NCBI GenBank assembly: GCA_964429235.1
Contig: CAYSAQ010000001.1
Span: forward strand, 186,001 to 250,000
Direction of reading: 5' to 3'
Origin: CAYSAQ01 sp964429235
Lineage (GTDB): Bacteria; Margulisbacteria; Riflemargulisbacteria; GWF2-35-9; DYQY01
DNA length: 64,000 nt
Shown one piece after another: positions 43,245 through 52,982 of this stretch (positions within the stretch are counted from its first letter, which is position 1; every line of letters starts with the position of its first letter). Below the pieces are notes generated by a model. That model had not been told where the DNA came from. It searched no databases and was given only the letters and a program-made list of their open reading frames with translations. The translations under genes were made by a program, and so were the position numbers.

Positions 43245-45318
43245 CAGGCAACCTCACTAAACCTATGGCTTGTATCTCAACGTCTGACAATATTTCATTA
43301 TACGCTAAGACAGCAAGATTGGGAAATGTGCGAGTGGTCATTTTTCTAAAATGAGGCCTTACACTTGTTGAGCAAAGTATAACTGGCTGATATCCCATTT
43401 TTGAAACTTTTTCTACCTCTGCCGCTATGCTTTGAAATAAGCTCTGAATATAAACAGGACTAAGAGAAGTAAAAGACCCCTGTTCTGTATATTGAATAGA
43501 GTCTGCTATTTTTTGCTCCAATGATGGATCTAGTGTTATTGCAGCAACTACACCTTTTGGTGTTTGATACATCTTTGTAATCTGCCTTGCTAAGGCTTGC
43601 CTGCAATTAGAAGTAAGCTGGTCTATATTTTTGTTTATCCTAGCATTATCAGCAAGAATCTCCAGAATCGTTACAAGATTTCTAACTGGGATCCTCTCTT
43701 CTAACAATTGTCCCATAACTTTTTGCACTTCACCTACTACCATTAAATCAGGAATAAGTTCTTCTACTACTGCTGGATATTTTTCCTTAACATTATCTAT
43801 TAATACTTTTACTTCCTGACGCCCTAATAATTCAGATGCATGTTTACGAATAATCTCTGTAATATGAGTAATAATAACGGTAGCAGCATCTACTACTGTA
43901 TACCCAGCAACTTGAGCACGTTCTTTATCATTTGGTGATATCCAGATTGCCTTTAGTCCAAAGGCAGGCTCTATTGTCTCAAAGCCAGAAATTTTCTCAG
44001 TTACTCCACCTGGGTCCATAGCTAACATCCTATCGTTCATCACTTCGCCAATAGCCATATCAGAACCTTTGATTTTTACTACATAATTATTTGGTTTTAA
44101 ACTTATATTATCTCTAATACGTACTGGAGGAATAATTATACCTAGTTCTGAAGCTAATTTTTTTCTCATAGAAGTAATATTCTCAAGCAAATTTCCTCCT
44201 TGCTTTGGATCAACTAAAGGAATCACTCCATAACCAATTTCTAACTCTAAAATGTCTACGTCTATCTTAGGAACTATTTTTTCAGGAGCAACAGCTTTTT
44301 GCTCTCCAGCCTGAGCTGCTTTTACCTTATCTTCTGCTTCTTTTTTTGCCTCTTCTTCTTGTATTGAAGTAAAACTATAACCCAAATAACCAAAGAATGC
44401 GGCTAACGCTAAAAATGGAATTTTTGGCATTCCAGGGATAAACAATGCCAAGAAAGCAAGACCTGCAGCTATATATAACACACGCTGTTGTGAAAACAAC
44501 TGGCGCTTAATGTCTGCCGCTAAATTATCCTCTGAAGATGCTTTGGTAACAATAATACCCGTAGCTGCTGAAATAAGTAATGCAGGAATCTGTAGCACAA
44601 TACCAGCACCAACAGTAAGCAATGTATATATCTGAAGTGACTGCATCAGGCTCATATTTAACTGAACAACACCAATCACAAACCCACCTAATATGTTAAC
44701 AATGATAATGATAATTGATGCTATAGCATCACCACGAATAAACTTGGTAGCACCATCCATTGACCCATAAAAGTCTGCCTCTTTCGCAACATCTATTCTT
44801 TTCTTGCGAGCTGTATCTTCGTCTATCAATCCAGCATTAAGATCTGCATCAATAGCCATCTGCTTACCTGGCATTGCATCTAAGGTAAACCTAGCTGCAA
44901 CTTCTGCAACTCTTTGAGCACCACCAGTAATAACAACAAACTGGATAATAACAAGTACTAGAAATATCATAATACCTACAACATAATTACCCCCTACAAC
45001 AACCTCGCCAAATGTCTGAACGATGTTACCTGCACTTGCACTAAGCATTAAAGACCTAGTAAGCAAAATGCCTAATGCCAGTCTAAATAGAGTAACTAGA
45101 AGCAAAAAGGTAGGAAAAACATTAAAACTAACAGCTTCACGTGTATACATTGTCACAAGAAGTATTAATACTGATACTGTAAAATTAAACGAAACTATTA
45201 AATCTATAATTATTACAGGCAACGGAATTAACAGCATTATTAATACCAGTAATACTCCGGAAATCATAAAAATATCGTTAGATAATGGTCCTCTGTTTTG
45301 GACTGTCTCTTGTGCCAT
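43225..45318 (-). CDS. flhA: Flagellar export gate protein FlhA
   Basis: 697 residues from ATG 45318 (MAQETVQNRGP). The open frame extends 33 residues further but that part is not FlhA-like, and a -10-like TATTAT stands six nt before this ATG. Eight or so membrane helices span residues 20-310, including the FHIPEP-region LDAMPGKQMAIDADLNAGLIDEDTARKKR. A charged linker is followed by the cytoplasmic domain (DILELEIGYGVIPLVDPKQGG, VVDAATVIITHITEIIRKHASELLGRQEV). It forms the cytoplasmic export ring of the flagellar type III system. The flhF/flhG neighbours make flagellar FlhA more likely than an injectisome homologue. Confidence 0.95.
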   Translation of the reverse strand: MAQETVQNRGPLSNDIFMISGVLLVLIMLLIPLPVIIIDLIVSFNFTVSVLILLVTMYTREAVSFNVFPTFLLLVTLFRLALGILLTRSLMLSASAGNIVQTFGEVVVGGNYVVGIMIFLVLVIIQFVVITGGAQRVAEVAARFTLDAMPGKQMAIDADLNAGLIDEDTARKKRIDVAKEADFYGSMDGATKFIRGDAIASIIIIIVNILGGFVIGVVQLNMSLMQSLQIYTLLTVGAGIVLQIPALLISAATGIIVTKASSEDNLAADIKRQLFSQQRVLYIAAGLAFLALFIPGMPKIPFLALAAFFGYLGYSFTSIQEEEAKKEAEDKVKAAQAGEQKAVAPEKIVPKIDVDILELEIGYGVIPLVDPKQGGNLLENITSMRKKLASELGIIIPPVRIRDNISLKPNNYVVKIKGSDMAIGEVMNDRMLAMDPGGVTEKISGFETIEPAFGLKAIWISPNDKERAQVAGYTVVDAATVIITHITEIIRKHASELLGRQEVKVLIDNVKEKYPAVVEELIPDLMVVGEVQKVMGQLLEERIPVRNLVTILEILADNARINKNIDQLTSNCRQALARQITKMYQTPKGVVAAITLDPSLEQKIADSIQYTEQGSFTSLSPVYIQSLFQSIAAEVEKVSKMGYQPVILCSTSVRPHFRKMTTRTFPNLAVLAYNEILSDVEIQAIGLVRLPDENQEV

Positions 45319-45324
45319 AAGAAA

Positions 45325-45353
45325 ATAATACCATAGCCAATAATCTTTGTATT
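45325..45353 (-). promoter_or_regulatory. Possible promoter with leaderless start (flhA)
   Basis: On the minus strand AATACA, 17 bp, then TATTAT (45330-45325), six nt (TTTCTT) and the ATG at 45318. No Shine-Dalgarno is present. The -35 is poor, so evidence rests on the -10 and its spacing. Confidence 0.4.
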
Positions 45354-45429
45354 CATTATTTTCAAGACAATAAATCAACACATGCCACCTTTTATGCCAA
45401 CACATAAAAGGGCTCAAGGATAAATTTTA

Positions 45430-45458
45430 TTGATTTTTATCTATTTAGTATCTATAAT
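45430..45458 (+). promoter_or_regulatory. Promoter of the RRM protein gene
   Basis: TTGATT (45430-45435), a 17-bp spacer and perfect TATAAT (45453-45458) lie 27 bp before the ATG, leaving room for the AAGGAGG ribosome site. It is the best sigma-70-type promoter in the window. Confidence 0.75.
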
Positions 45459-45485
45459 TATAAATACTAAAGCAAGGAGGCAGCA

Positions 45486-45722
45486 ATGAGCACTAGTCTA
45501 TATGTAGGAAACCTATCATGGGAAACAACAGAAGAAGAACTGGCATCTGTCTTTAATGATATCAATGAAATTGACAAAGTTAGAGCTAAAATAGAAAAAG
45601 ATGCACTTACAGGAGAACCAAGAGGTTTTGGGTTTGTAGAAGTTCCTAACGACCAAGTTGAAGTAGTAATTAAAAAAATGCATGGTTTTGAACTTAACGG
45701 CAGAGAACTAATCGTTAACTAA
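45486..45722 (+). CDS. RRM-type RNA-binding protein
   Basis: 78 residues, a single RNA-recognition motif. RNP2 reads LYVGNLSW and RNP1 reads RGFGFVEV, both textbook. It ends right after the RRM (ELNGRELIVN) with no glycine-rich tail. In bacteria such proteins are common in cyanobacteria and some other phyla and are often stress or cold regulated; the role here is unknown. AAGGAGG gives very strong translation signals, so high expression is expected. Confidence 0.93.
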   Translation: MSTSLYVGNLSWETTEEELASVFNDINEIDKVRAKIEKDALTGEPRGFGFVEVPNDQVEVVIKKMHGFELNGRELIVN

Positions 45723-45733
45723 ACTTTCCAGTA

Positions 45734-45762
45734 TTTCAATCTAATCATATCTACACTATAAT
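45734..45762 (+). promoter_or_regulatory. Promoter with leaderless start (yqeK)
   Basis: TTTCAA (45734-45739), 17 bp, perfect TATAAT (45757-45762), then six nt (CTACAG) and the ATG at 45769. There is no ribosome site. The -35 and spacing equal those of the ftsK promoter. Confidence 0.65.
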
Positions 45763-45768
45763 CTACAG

Positions 45769-46338
45769 ATGAGCACTAATTTCATATCCATTTTAGAAAA
45801 AAATCTTAGCTCTAAAGAAAGAATTCAACATTCTATAAGAGTATCAGATACTGCAGTTGCCTTAGCTAAAAAATACAATTTTGATGAAGAAAAAGCTTAT
45901 ACGGCAGGCATTTTACATGACATAGCAAAAGATATTGCCTTAGAAAGAGCCCTAATAATTGCTAGAGAGCATAACTTTCCATTGTCTGAATCTGAAATTC
46001 TTAACAAAAAGTTACTACATGCCCCTATTGGAGCATTAATTGCAGAAAATGATATAGGAATAAGTAACGTTGAAATATGCGAGGCCATAAGATGGCACAC
46101 CACAGGCAAAGCAAATATGAATACACTTGAAAAAATCATCTACATTGCAGATATGATTGAACCAGAAAGAAAATATAAAGAACTAGCTGAACTTAAAGAA
46201 TTAGCGTTTCAAGATTTAGACAAAGCAATGATTTTTGCTGTTAAGTATTCATTAAACAAACTTATTGAGTCTGGCCGCAACATCGACCATAACTCAATAG
46301 AATGCTATAACTACTTAATAAATCCTGCTAATAATTAA
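45769..46338 (+). CDS. yqeK: YqeK-type HD-domain diadenosine tetraphosphatase
   Basis: 189-residue HD hydrolase. Seen: RIQHSIRVSDTAVALAKKYNFDEEKAYTAGILHDIAKDI (His and HD metal ligands), LLHAPIGALIAENDIGI and EAIRWHTTGKANMNTLEKIIYIADMIEPER, the YqeK signature. The family splits Ap4A to two ADP. It is often next to nadD or rsfS, which is not so here; it may be monocistronic under its own promoter. Its 3' end overlaps the convergent transglutaminase-like gene by 4 bp. Confidence 0.92.
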   Translation: MSTNFISILEKNLSSKERIQHSIRVSDTAVALAKKYNFDEEKAYTAGILHDIAKDIALERALIIAREHNFPLSESEILNKKLLHAPIGALIAENDIGISNVEICEAIRWHTTGKANMNTLEKIIYIADMIEPERKYKELAELKELAFQDLDKAMIFAVKYSLNKLIESGRNIDHNSIECYNYLINPANN

Positions 46339-47471
46339 CTACTAAGTCCCCGTGCAAAGCTAACCATTGCTTCAGATATTACATCACCAATCATCTTACC
46401 AACAGCTGTATATGTTGCAATCATATCTTTCATAGTCTGCAGCTCTTGCTGTAATACAAACAAAGCCCCTGGATCAGTATATCCATCTAGCTTCCCTGCC
46501 AACCCCAACATTGACTCATATGTAGTATCGATTGCACGCCCTATAATATATCTCACCCTAGCGCTAGATGCTGTGTACATACTATTCACATTATTGGCAT
46601 CTTCCATTGCATATGTATTACCAACAGACCCATCTCCACTAGTCACTGCTTGAGAAGTAAATGTAAAAGTGAAATCACTTACCGATGCAGTTGATTGTTC
46701 CCCAGAAACAGGATCAAAAATAGACAATGCACCATTTTCATTAGCGATTCCTACTACTACGTGTCCTTGTGATGATTCACTGCCACCTTGAACACATATC
46801 TGCACACTACTTTCATCAACACCACAAGCAAGTGCTAAATTAGCTACAAGTATTGCCATATCTTCACAATCACCCGTACCTGAAGCAATTGTATTTGCCG
46901 CTGTACTCCATCCTTCACCAGGAGAATCTGTTTCATACTGAATATTAGCATTTACATAACTTGTTATTGCGGCTAATTTCTCAGCATCAGTCATATCAGA
47001 AGTTATAACACCATCTGCTAATAATTGTGCAGCTAAAGCTGTAACTGATGGATCTTCTGGAGAAATAAAACTAGTAACAGCTACATTTTCTGTTCCATTA
47101 AAAGCAGTAGCTGCATTAGCATTCGCTGCTTCTTGTGTTATATTTGCAAGATCACCTACATAAGACATAATCTTTTGTTGATCTCCAAGACTCATATCAG
47201 CGGTAACAACCGACTCTGCTCTTAATGTATCAAACATAGTTTGAATTGCTGGGTCTTCGGATTGAAATATATCTGGTATACCATTATATTTTTTTCCATT
47301 CAGTTCTAATTTTAAAAACTGAAAATCTGTTGGGTTAGATGAACTATCATAGCTGTATTCCATCTCAACCGATTCTTGTACTAAACCCTCTTCTTGTAAT
47401 CCCTCATCCGCCTGGGTTTGTCCAACCCCTCCTTGTGCATCTATTCCGATATTACTAATTATATCTACCAT
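46335..47471 (-). CDS. Transglutaminase-like cysteine protease-fold protein
   Basis: 378 residues. The core at about 180-260 is a transglutaminase-like fold with a readable triad: C202 (GTGDCEDMAILVANLA), H237 (SQGHVVVGI) and D253 (SIFDPVSGE). The first 60 residues are Gly/Gln/Glu-rich and polar with no signal peptide. Residues 60-170 are Ala/Thr-rich. The C-terminal 110 residues are helical (TYESMLGLAGKLDGYTDPGALFVLQQELQTMKDM). GGGGG lies 7 nt before the ATG. Function unknown; it may act on proteins or cell wall, and could be exported by a non-Sec route. Confidence 0.75.
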   Translation of the reverse strand: MVDIISNIGIDAQGGVGQTQADEGLQEEGLVQESVEMEYSYDSSSNPTDFQFLKLELNGKKYNGIPDIFQSEDPAIQTMFDTLRAESVVTADMSLGDQQKIMSYVGDLANITQEAANANAATAFNGTENVAVTSFISPEDPSVTALAAQLLADGVITSDMTDAEKLAAITSYVNANIQYETDSPGEGWSTAANTIASGTGDCEDMAILVANLALACGVDESSVQICVQGGSESSQGHVVVGIANENGALSIFDPVSGEQSTASVSDFTFTFTSQAVTSGDGSVGNTYAMEDANNVNSMYTASSARVRYIIGRAIDTTYESMLGLAGKLDGYTDPGALFVLQQELQTMKDMIATYTAVGKMIGDVISEAMVSFARGLSS

Positions 47472-47645
47472 TTTAAATCCCCCTCTGTTTTTGTTTTTAA
47501 ACTTTCTTCCTTTGTATCATTCCCTATCACATACTAATATCGCCATGAATGGACAATAAGATGTATCGAAAAATATTGATGAATAAAAAGTGGCAATTTG
47601 GGCGTAGTTTATATAAGGGATTAAATCTTTAATATAGGGGAACAA

Positions 47646-48632
47646 ATGGATATTGGGGGAATAAATAGTAATCTTAATGTAAATGCTGATCAACCTGGAT
47701 TTCAGCCAAACAAGCTGAACATGCAGAATCAGGCCAAGAAAGCTAACTTTCAACAACAATTCAAAACAGTTAGCAAACAAGAAGAAGTACAAGAAACACA
47801 AAAAACAATTAGTGAAGTTAATACAACAGAAACTAGCTCAACTAATCCTCAAAATAAAAGTACAGCACAAACACTGAAAAATATTCAACAACTTATTAAG
47901 CTTGCTACAGAGGAAGCTACTACACCTAGAGCAAATGGCCTAGAGGTTCTCCAAAATACTCAGCTAAATAAACTAAAACAAAACAAAAAAATAAGCAAAA
48001 CTAACTTACAAAACAAACTTTTAGGAGAAAAAGAAGCCTCAACAATGTTCCAATCATGGTTAAAAAAAATTAAAAGAAAAACTGGCAATAGGGATGAACT
48101 TGAGGATATCGAAGATATAGATGAATCATTATTCTCAGATGATAATAATGAAACTGGAGCATTAAATAATCAGCAATCACAAAAAATTAAAAAAAGCTCC
48201 CTAGTCCAACAACAAAAGCTTTTTAGCTTAAACATGCAATCATCTATGCGTTATCTAAAAAACCTCAGAACATTCAATCAACGTTACTCTCCTGAAATGA
48301 TAATATATGATGAAGATACAGGATATGTGAATGCACAAGAAACGTTAGAATGTCTCGGCTGGGATGATATAAAACAATTTAAAACAAAACTACAAAGAGA
48401 ACTTAACTTAAAGAACATACAAAAAATTCATGGCAATGATAAAATTATTCATACTGCTAATGAAGCTGGATTAAATGTATATAAAGCAAAACATCCTCTT
48501 CATAATGACAAAACGTCTATCCTTGCTATAGAATCTCTTACAGGTGATATAACAATGATTAACAATTTACAGGACTTAGAAAAGCTTGAACTACAGGGCA
48601 ATGTTTACAATGTATACCAAGTTGCAAAATAA
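47646..48632 (+). CDS. Unknown polar protein
   Basis: 328 residues, not recognised. Residues 1-110 are extremely Asn/Gln/Thr-rich and probably unstructured (MDIGGINSNLNVNADQPG, NKLNMQNQAKKANFQQQ). A basic-acidic middle (KKIKRKTGNRDELEDIEDIDESLF) is followed by a more folded C-terminus from about 205 (MRYLKNLRTFNQRYSPEMIIYDEDTGYVN, TSILAIESLTGDITMINNL). No signal peptide or membrane helix. GGGG is 5 nt before the ATG. It sits 9 bp before the next unknown gene, so they form an operon. Confidence 0.68.
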   Translation: MDIGGINSNLNVNADQPGFQPNKLNMQNQAKKANFQQQFKTVSKQEEVQETQKTISEVNTTETSSTNPQNKSTAQTLKNIQQLIKLATEEATTPRANGLEVLQNTQLNKLKQNKKISKTNLQNKLLGEKEASTMFQSWLKKIKRKTGNRDELEDIEDIDESLFSDDNNETGALNNQQSQKIKKSSLVQQQKLFSLNMQSSMRYLKNLRTFNQRYSPEMIIYDEDTGYVNAQETLECLGWDDIKQFKTKLQRELNLKNIQKIHGNDKIIHTANEAGLNVYKAKHPLHNDKTSILAIESLTGDITMINNLQDLEKLELQGNVYNVYQVAK

Positions 48633-48641
48633 GGAAAATCC

Positions 48642-49751
48642 ATGGCTAATATAGAAAATCCAGCAGTAAATAAATCCCCAATTAACGCTATAGTTGGTGA
48701 CCAAGCTGATATAAACATCAAAACTAAAGGTCTTCGAAACATCAAAGTGACTAATGAATATAACGAAGCTGAAAAAGAAGATAATGCTCAAATATCTAAA
48801 GAATTAAATAAGGATGTTGTCACTCAGGATAATGCACAGCAACAAATGATGAAACAAAACAATCTTACCATGAAGCTAGAGTCTGATGTCGTTAAAAATA
48901 TGCATTCTGAAGACTTTATGTCAGATAATGATTATCAGATTATTTGTACGAAAATTCTAGATAATTACTTAAAACTATTTAATAAATTACAAAAAAATAA
49001 AAAAGTTGAATTCCTTATAAAAAACTATCAAGACTTAAGCCAAGCATCAAGTAAGATATTGAAGCAAATACTTCCTTATGTAGATGCCTTAACCATTAAA
49101 ACTTCTTTAAAATTATATAAACCAGAAAATCTTTCAACTGATAAAAAGCTAGCATTAATAAGCAGATTAGCTCCAGATGCTACTCCTGAAGCAGATGATA
49201 CATTAATTTCACTATTACTAGTATCTGATGAAAATGTTATCGCAGGTTGCTCCATAAATACTTTAATAGCACTAAAGAATAAAGAATACTTGGGAACAAA
49301 GTTTTTTCAACAACTTTCAAAACAAGCCCAAGGCAAAATAACAAAAGCACAGCATAACCAATTGGCAAAATTATCAGCAAAAATAACTACAATTTGTTAT
49401 GCATATTATATTGAAGAAACTATGAATGCTGTTACAGCAACAATTGAACAAAATAAACCTATAAGCAAAAACACCTTTAATCTCAAAGGTGTAAAAGATG
49501 AAGAAAAGACAAAACTTATAGAACAATTAAAAACAAAAAATATTATTGGCAAAGATGGCAAAGCTATTGAGAAATCTGACAAGGATATCCTAAAAGCTTC
49601 CATTCAAGATATTTTGGGTGATACTCTTAAAATGAAAGAAGAGTTTGCTCCGAAACAAAGCATAGAAAAAATACAACAAAACATATCAGACATTATTAAT
49701 GATACTAAAAAACTAAAAGAAGAATACGAGTCTAAAAAAACTAAAGGTTAG
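48642..49751 (+). CDS. Unknown helical protein
   Basis: 369 residues, not recognised. The N-terminal 80 residues are polar and Asn/Lys-rich (NPAVNKSPINAIVGDQADIN); residues about 90-270 are helical (YQIICTKILDNYLKLFNKLQKNKKVEFLIKNYQDL) and the C-terminus is Lys/Glu-rich and may be a coiled coil. No signal peptide. AAGGAAAA precedes the ATG. Its last 11 bp overlap the convergent dgt gene. It is the partner of the preceding gene by operon position only. Confidence 0.68.
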   Translation: MANIENPAVNKSPINAIVGDQADINIKTKGLRNIKVTNEYNEAEKEDNAQISKELNKDVVTQDNAQQQMMKQNNLTMKLESDVVKNMHSEDFMSDNDYQIICTKILDNYLKLFNKLQKNKKVEFLIKNYQDLSQASSKILKQILPYVDALTIKTSLKLYKPENLSTDKKLALISRLAPDATPEADDTLISLLLVSDENVIAGCSINTLIALKNKEYLGTKFFQQLSKQAQGKITKAQHNQLAKLSAKITTICYAYYIEETMNAVTATIEQNKPISKNTFNLKGVKDEEKTKLIEQLKTKNIIGKDGKAIEKSDKDILKASIQDILGDTLKMKEEFAPKQSIEKIQQNISDIINDTKKLKEEYESKKTKG

Positions 49752-50895
49752 TTTTGCCAGTAACTAAACGCTTATGTTCTGCTAATACATAATTATCTGT
49801 CATCAGGGCAATATAATCAGCTATAACACGATGCAACGAAAAATCCTCTACTCTTCCTAAATGGTCAGCTGGAATAACTTCCGGATGTAATAAATAATAT
49901 TCAAAAAGATCCTTAATTACAGTCTTACCATTTACTGATGACTGCAAAATACGATAATCAGAATAAAATTTATCATATAAATACTTTTGCATAACAACAA
50001 TCTTCTGCTTAAATTCTGAATTATAATCTATTAAAATCTGGTCACAATTATATACATCTTCTAAACTCGCTATTGATTTCTCATTAATATTCTTTTCACT
50101 ATTTGTAACAGCTTCTATAACCATGATATTTATTAGGTAGCGTACATTTAGAAATCTTTTTTGATCTGCTCTCAAACCACTATATTTATGTTCATTAACC
50201 AGTTGAGCTTCTCTCCATAGCTCTACATCAGAAGTAAGTGCATCGATATCAAGTATTCCTGAAGCCAACCCATCATCTAAATCGTGATTAATATAGGCAA
50301 GCTGATCTGCAAGATTAACTATCTGCGCCTCCATTGAAGGGTGAACCAACTCATCCGCTGCAACATTCATTGGGTTATCAAATGGAGTGAAATGCTTCAT
50401 TAGCCCTTCTAACACCTCGATACTAAGGTTTAATCCTTCAAAAAATGGATACTTATTCTCGAGCAATTCAACAACACGTTTACTTTGCATATTATGCTCA
50501 AACCCACCATGATTTTTCAACAACTGATTGAGCATATCTTCACCAGCATGTCCAAAAGGTGTATGCCCAAGATCGTGTGCTAAGGCGATAGATTCTACTA
50601 AGTCCTCATTGCAGCCCAAAACTCGAGATATATGCCTCGCAATTTGCGCTACCTCTAAAGTATGAGTAAGTCTTGTTCTGAAATGATCATTCTCATGAGA
50701 AACAAATACCTGTGTTTTATGCTTCAATCTGCGAAATGCTTTTGAATGGATAATACGATCTCTATCTCTTTGGAAACAAGTTCTTGTCGAATCTAACTCT
50801 TCTTTATAATCTCTTCCTTTAGAGTGCCTAGCATAAGTAGCATATGGCTTGAGCTCATCGATTTCCCTACTCTCAAAATGCCAGCGATCAAACAT
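49741..50895 (-). CDS. dgt: dGTPase-like HD-domain triphosphohydrolase
   Basis: 384 residues. Deoxynucleoside triphosphate hydrolase family: RDRDRIIHSKAFRRLKHKTQVF, RTRLTHTLEVAQIARHIS (first His), SIALAHDLGHTPFGHAGEDML (HD pair) and the later LADQLAYINHDLDDG. It cleaves dNTPs to nucleoside and triphosphate. The shorter, Dgt type 2-like length fits. The ATG overlaps the cheW stop by 1 nt (TAATG), a curious but tight linkage. Confidence 0.93.
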   Translation of the reverse strand: MFDRWHFESREIDELKPYATYARHSKGRDYKEELDSTRTCFQRDRDRIIHSKAFRRLKHKTQVFVSHENDHFRTRLTHTLEVAQIARHISRVLGCNEDLVESIALAHDLGHTPFGHAGEDMLNQLLKNHGGFEHNMQSKRVVELLENKYPFFEGLNLSIEVLEGLMKHFTPFDNPMNVAADELVHPSMEAQIVNLADQLAYINHDLDDGLASGILDIDALTSDVELWREAQLVNEHKYSGLRADQKRFLNVRYLINIMVIEAVTNSEKNINEKSIASLEDVYNCDQILIDYNSEFKQKIVVMQKYLYDKFYSDYRILQSSVNGKTVIKDLFEYYLLHPEVIPADHLGRVEDFSLHRVIADYIALMTDNYVLAEHKRLVTGKTNL

Positions 50896-51374
50896 TAAAT
50901 CTTGCCTAATATAAGGTTCAGATCAACTGCAACCATAATTGTTTCTGCTACCTCGCCAATTCTTTCAATAAAATCAGCATCGATACTTGATATTACATTA
51001 GAATCTTTTTTCATCTTACTCTCATGAATACGTTCTACCTTATTCATTCTATCTACTGTCATACCAACATTCTTACCCTTAACCTCAGCAATAATAATTC
51101 TTGTATGCTTATCATACTCTCTTGGTTCTAGCGAAAACCTAAGCCTTAAATCTATAACAGGAATAACCTGTCCTCTTAAATTAATAACACCTACTACATA
51201 TTCTGTACTACGTGGCACGAATGTAATGTCTGTCATCTTTATAACTTCACGCACTTTATAGATATCAACACCGTATAGTTCATCATTTATAAAGAAAGTA
51301 ACAAACTGTAATAGTTCATCATTCTTTTCATCATCTAAATAATCTTGAAGCTCTGTACTATCTTGTTCAGTCAT
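50895..51374 (-). CDS. cheW: Chemotaxis coupling protein CheW
   Basis: 159 residues, single CheW domain. LLQFVTFFINDELYGVDIYKVREVIKMTDITFVPRSTEYVVGVINLRGQVIPVIDLRLRF is a near-perfect family match. It couples chemoreceptors to the CheA kinase at the cytoplasmic membrane. The first 20 residues are an acidic extension (DSTELQDYLDDEKNDE). No other che genes are present here. GGGG lies 5 nt before the ATG. It fits the flagellar genes nearby. Confidence 0.95.
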   Translation of the reverse strand: MTEQDSTELQDYLDDEKNDELLQFVTFFINDELYGVDIYKVREVIKMTDITFVPRSTEYVVGVINLRGQVIPVIDLRLRFSLEPREYDKHTRIIIAEVKGKNVGMTVDRMNKVERIHESKMKKDSNVISSIDADFIERIGEVAETIMVAVDLNLILGKI

Positions 51375-51395
51375 AATTTCCCCTTACTACTGATT

Positions 51396-52982
51396 TTAGT
51401 TTGATTTATGTTTTCTCGCAAGAGAACGCACATAAGCATCTGCTGCTTCTGTAGACTTATCAGTAACTAACATAGAAACTTCTTTGATAATATCTTCTTG
51501 TTTCAAATATCTATCTATTTCAATGGAAGTCTGTTGGTCTAAAAAAATTTTCTTTATCTTAAAAAGCACATTGGTATTAACTGCAACCATTGGCAAGTGG
51601 GTTATCACTAACAACTGTGCATTATTAGCCATCTGATGCATTACTTCCATAACTTTAAATGCAATATCGCCACTTACCCCACTATCAATTTCATCGAATA
51701 CATATGTGCCTATTGCTGATTTGCTAAGCAACACTGCTTTGAGAGCTAGCAATACTCTTGAAGTCTCCCCGCCTGATAGTTCCCTTAATGTAGCAAAGTG
51801 AGTGCCTACATTAACTTTTATTAGTATTTCTAATACATCATTGCCTTGTTCATCAAAAGACTCTTTCTTTTTTAATGAATAGCTTAATTCCGTTTTATCT
51901 AGCCTTAATGTCTTAAGTGTTTTTTCTATATCTGCTAACACACGACTTAGAACTTTCTTTCTTGTTTCTGTTAAATCATTTGCTAAAGGAACTAGTAATA
52001 GCCGAGACTGCTCTAGCTCGCCTGCTAGTTTTTCTCTTTTTGCTTGATAATATTCCCTGTTATCTAGCATATCCTTTATTTTCTCTTGATACTCTAATAA
52101 GTCCTGCAGTGATCTCTTAAACTTTGTTTTTAATGACTCTAGCTCTGACAACCTAGATTCTATTTGGTCAGGATTCTCATAATTATCTTGTTTGGATAAT
52201 TTAGTTAATTCCCAAAGCAAGTCTTCTTGTTCTGCTAACAGACTGTTCAAGCGTTCTGCTATTTCTTTGCTTATTAATTCTTTATGAGCAAGCTTGTCAG
52301 CGGCAATGCTGCTTGCAGAAATGCCTGAACCCGCCTCTTCTAGGCCAGTCCTGACCTTTTCTACTGACTGTTCGAACTCTAGCCTGTTCTTTATCTGTTT
52401 AAGCGTAACGAAGAGTTCGTCATCTTCATTCTCTTTAGGTGATACTTTCTCTATTTCTATTAAATGATACTCATACAAATCTTTTTCCGAGTCAGTTAAC
52501 AGCTTAGAATCTAATTCTTTTATAACTTCTTTCTTTTGAAAATAATCTTCAAACTGCAAAAGGTAGTTACTTTTTACTTTTTTTTCAGAAGCTGTCATGA
52601 ATGAATCGATTATCTCAAGCTGCGAATCATACAACATCTGATAGTTTCCTTGAGAGTGCACATCTACAATATCCAGCCAATATTCTCTCATTCTCTTCTG
52701 TGTGACTACTTCATTATTAATCTTAAAAACTAACTTGGATCCTATTACAAATTGGATATATTCTGTAACACCAGCTTTATTTACTTCTATATCGATAATA
52801 GATTCACTTCCCCATTTACCAATAATATCTTTCTTAGGCTTCTTTTCTGGAATCATAAGAATATTAATAATCAAGCTTTTACCTACACCTGATTCACCAA
52901 TAAAAACATTCATATCTGGGAAAAATTCGATTGTCTGATCTTTTATAAAAAGATAGTTTTGGATTCTAAGAGTCTTGATCAT
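51396..52982 (-). CDS. recN: DNA repair ATPase RecN
   Basis: 528-residue SMC-like ATPase for double-strand-break repair. Walker A is FIGESGVGKSLIINIL (near 28-43), the middle 150-360 is coiled coil, and the ABC signature ELSGGETSRVLLALKAVLL and Walker B GTYVFDEIDSGVSG follow, then the H loop VITHLPMVA. Slightly short against about 550 usual. It overlaps the nadK stop by 17 bp, the common nadK-recN pairing. Confidence 0.93.
   Translation of the reverse strand: MIKTLRIQNYLFIKDQTIEFFPDMNVFIGESGVGKSLIINILMIPEKKPKKDIIGKWGSESIIDIEVNKAGVTEYIQFVIGSKLVFKINNEVVTQKRMREYWLDIVDVHSQGNYQMLYDSQLEIIDSFMTASEKKVKSNYLLQFEDYFQKKEVIKELDSKLLTDSEKDLYEYHLIEIEKVSPKENEDDELFVTLKQIKNRLEFEQSVEKVRTGLEEAGSGISASSIAADKLAHKELISKEIAERLNSLLAEQEDLLWELTKLSKQDNYENPDQIESRLSELESLKTKFKRSLQDLLEYQEKIKDMLDNREYYQAKREKLAGELEQSRLLLVPLANDLTETRKKVLSRVLADIEKTLKTLRLDKTELSYSLKKKESFDEQGNDVLEILIKVNVGTHFATLRELSGGETSRVLLALKAVLLSKSAIGTYVFDEIDSGVSGDIAFKVMEVMHQMANNAQLLVITHLPMVAVNTNVLFKIKKIFLDQQTSIEIDRYLKQEDIIKEVSMLVTDKSTEAADAYVRSLARKHKSN

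Noticed and set aside
45319..45417. 33-residue N-terminal extension of FlhA
   Set aside because: The sequence is unlike FlhA, has no ribosome site, and ATG 45318 fits both the family and the -10 spacing.
47600..47645. Sigma-28-like promoter before the 47646 gene (TAAA-N15-CGTAGT)
   Set aside because: Only a partial match to the SigD/FliA consensus, and AT-rich sequence gives many such matches by chance.
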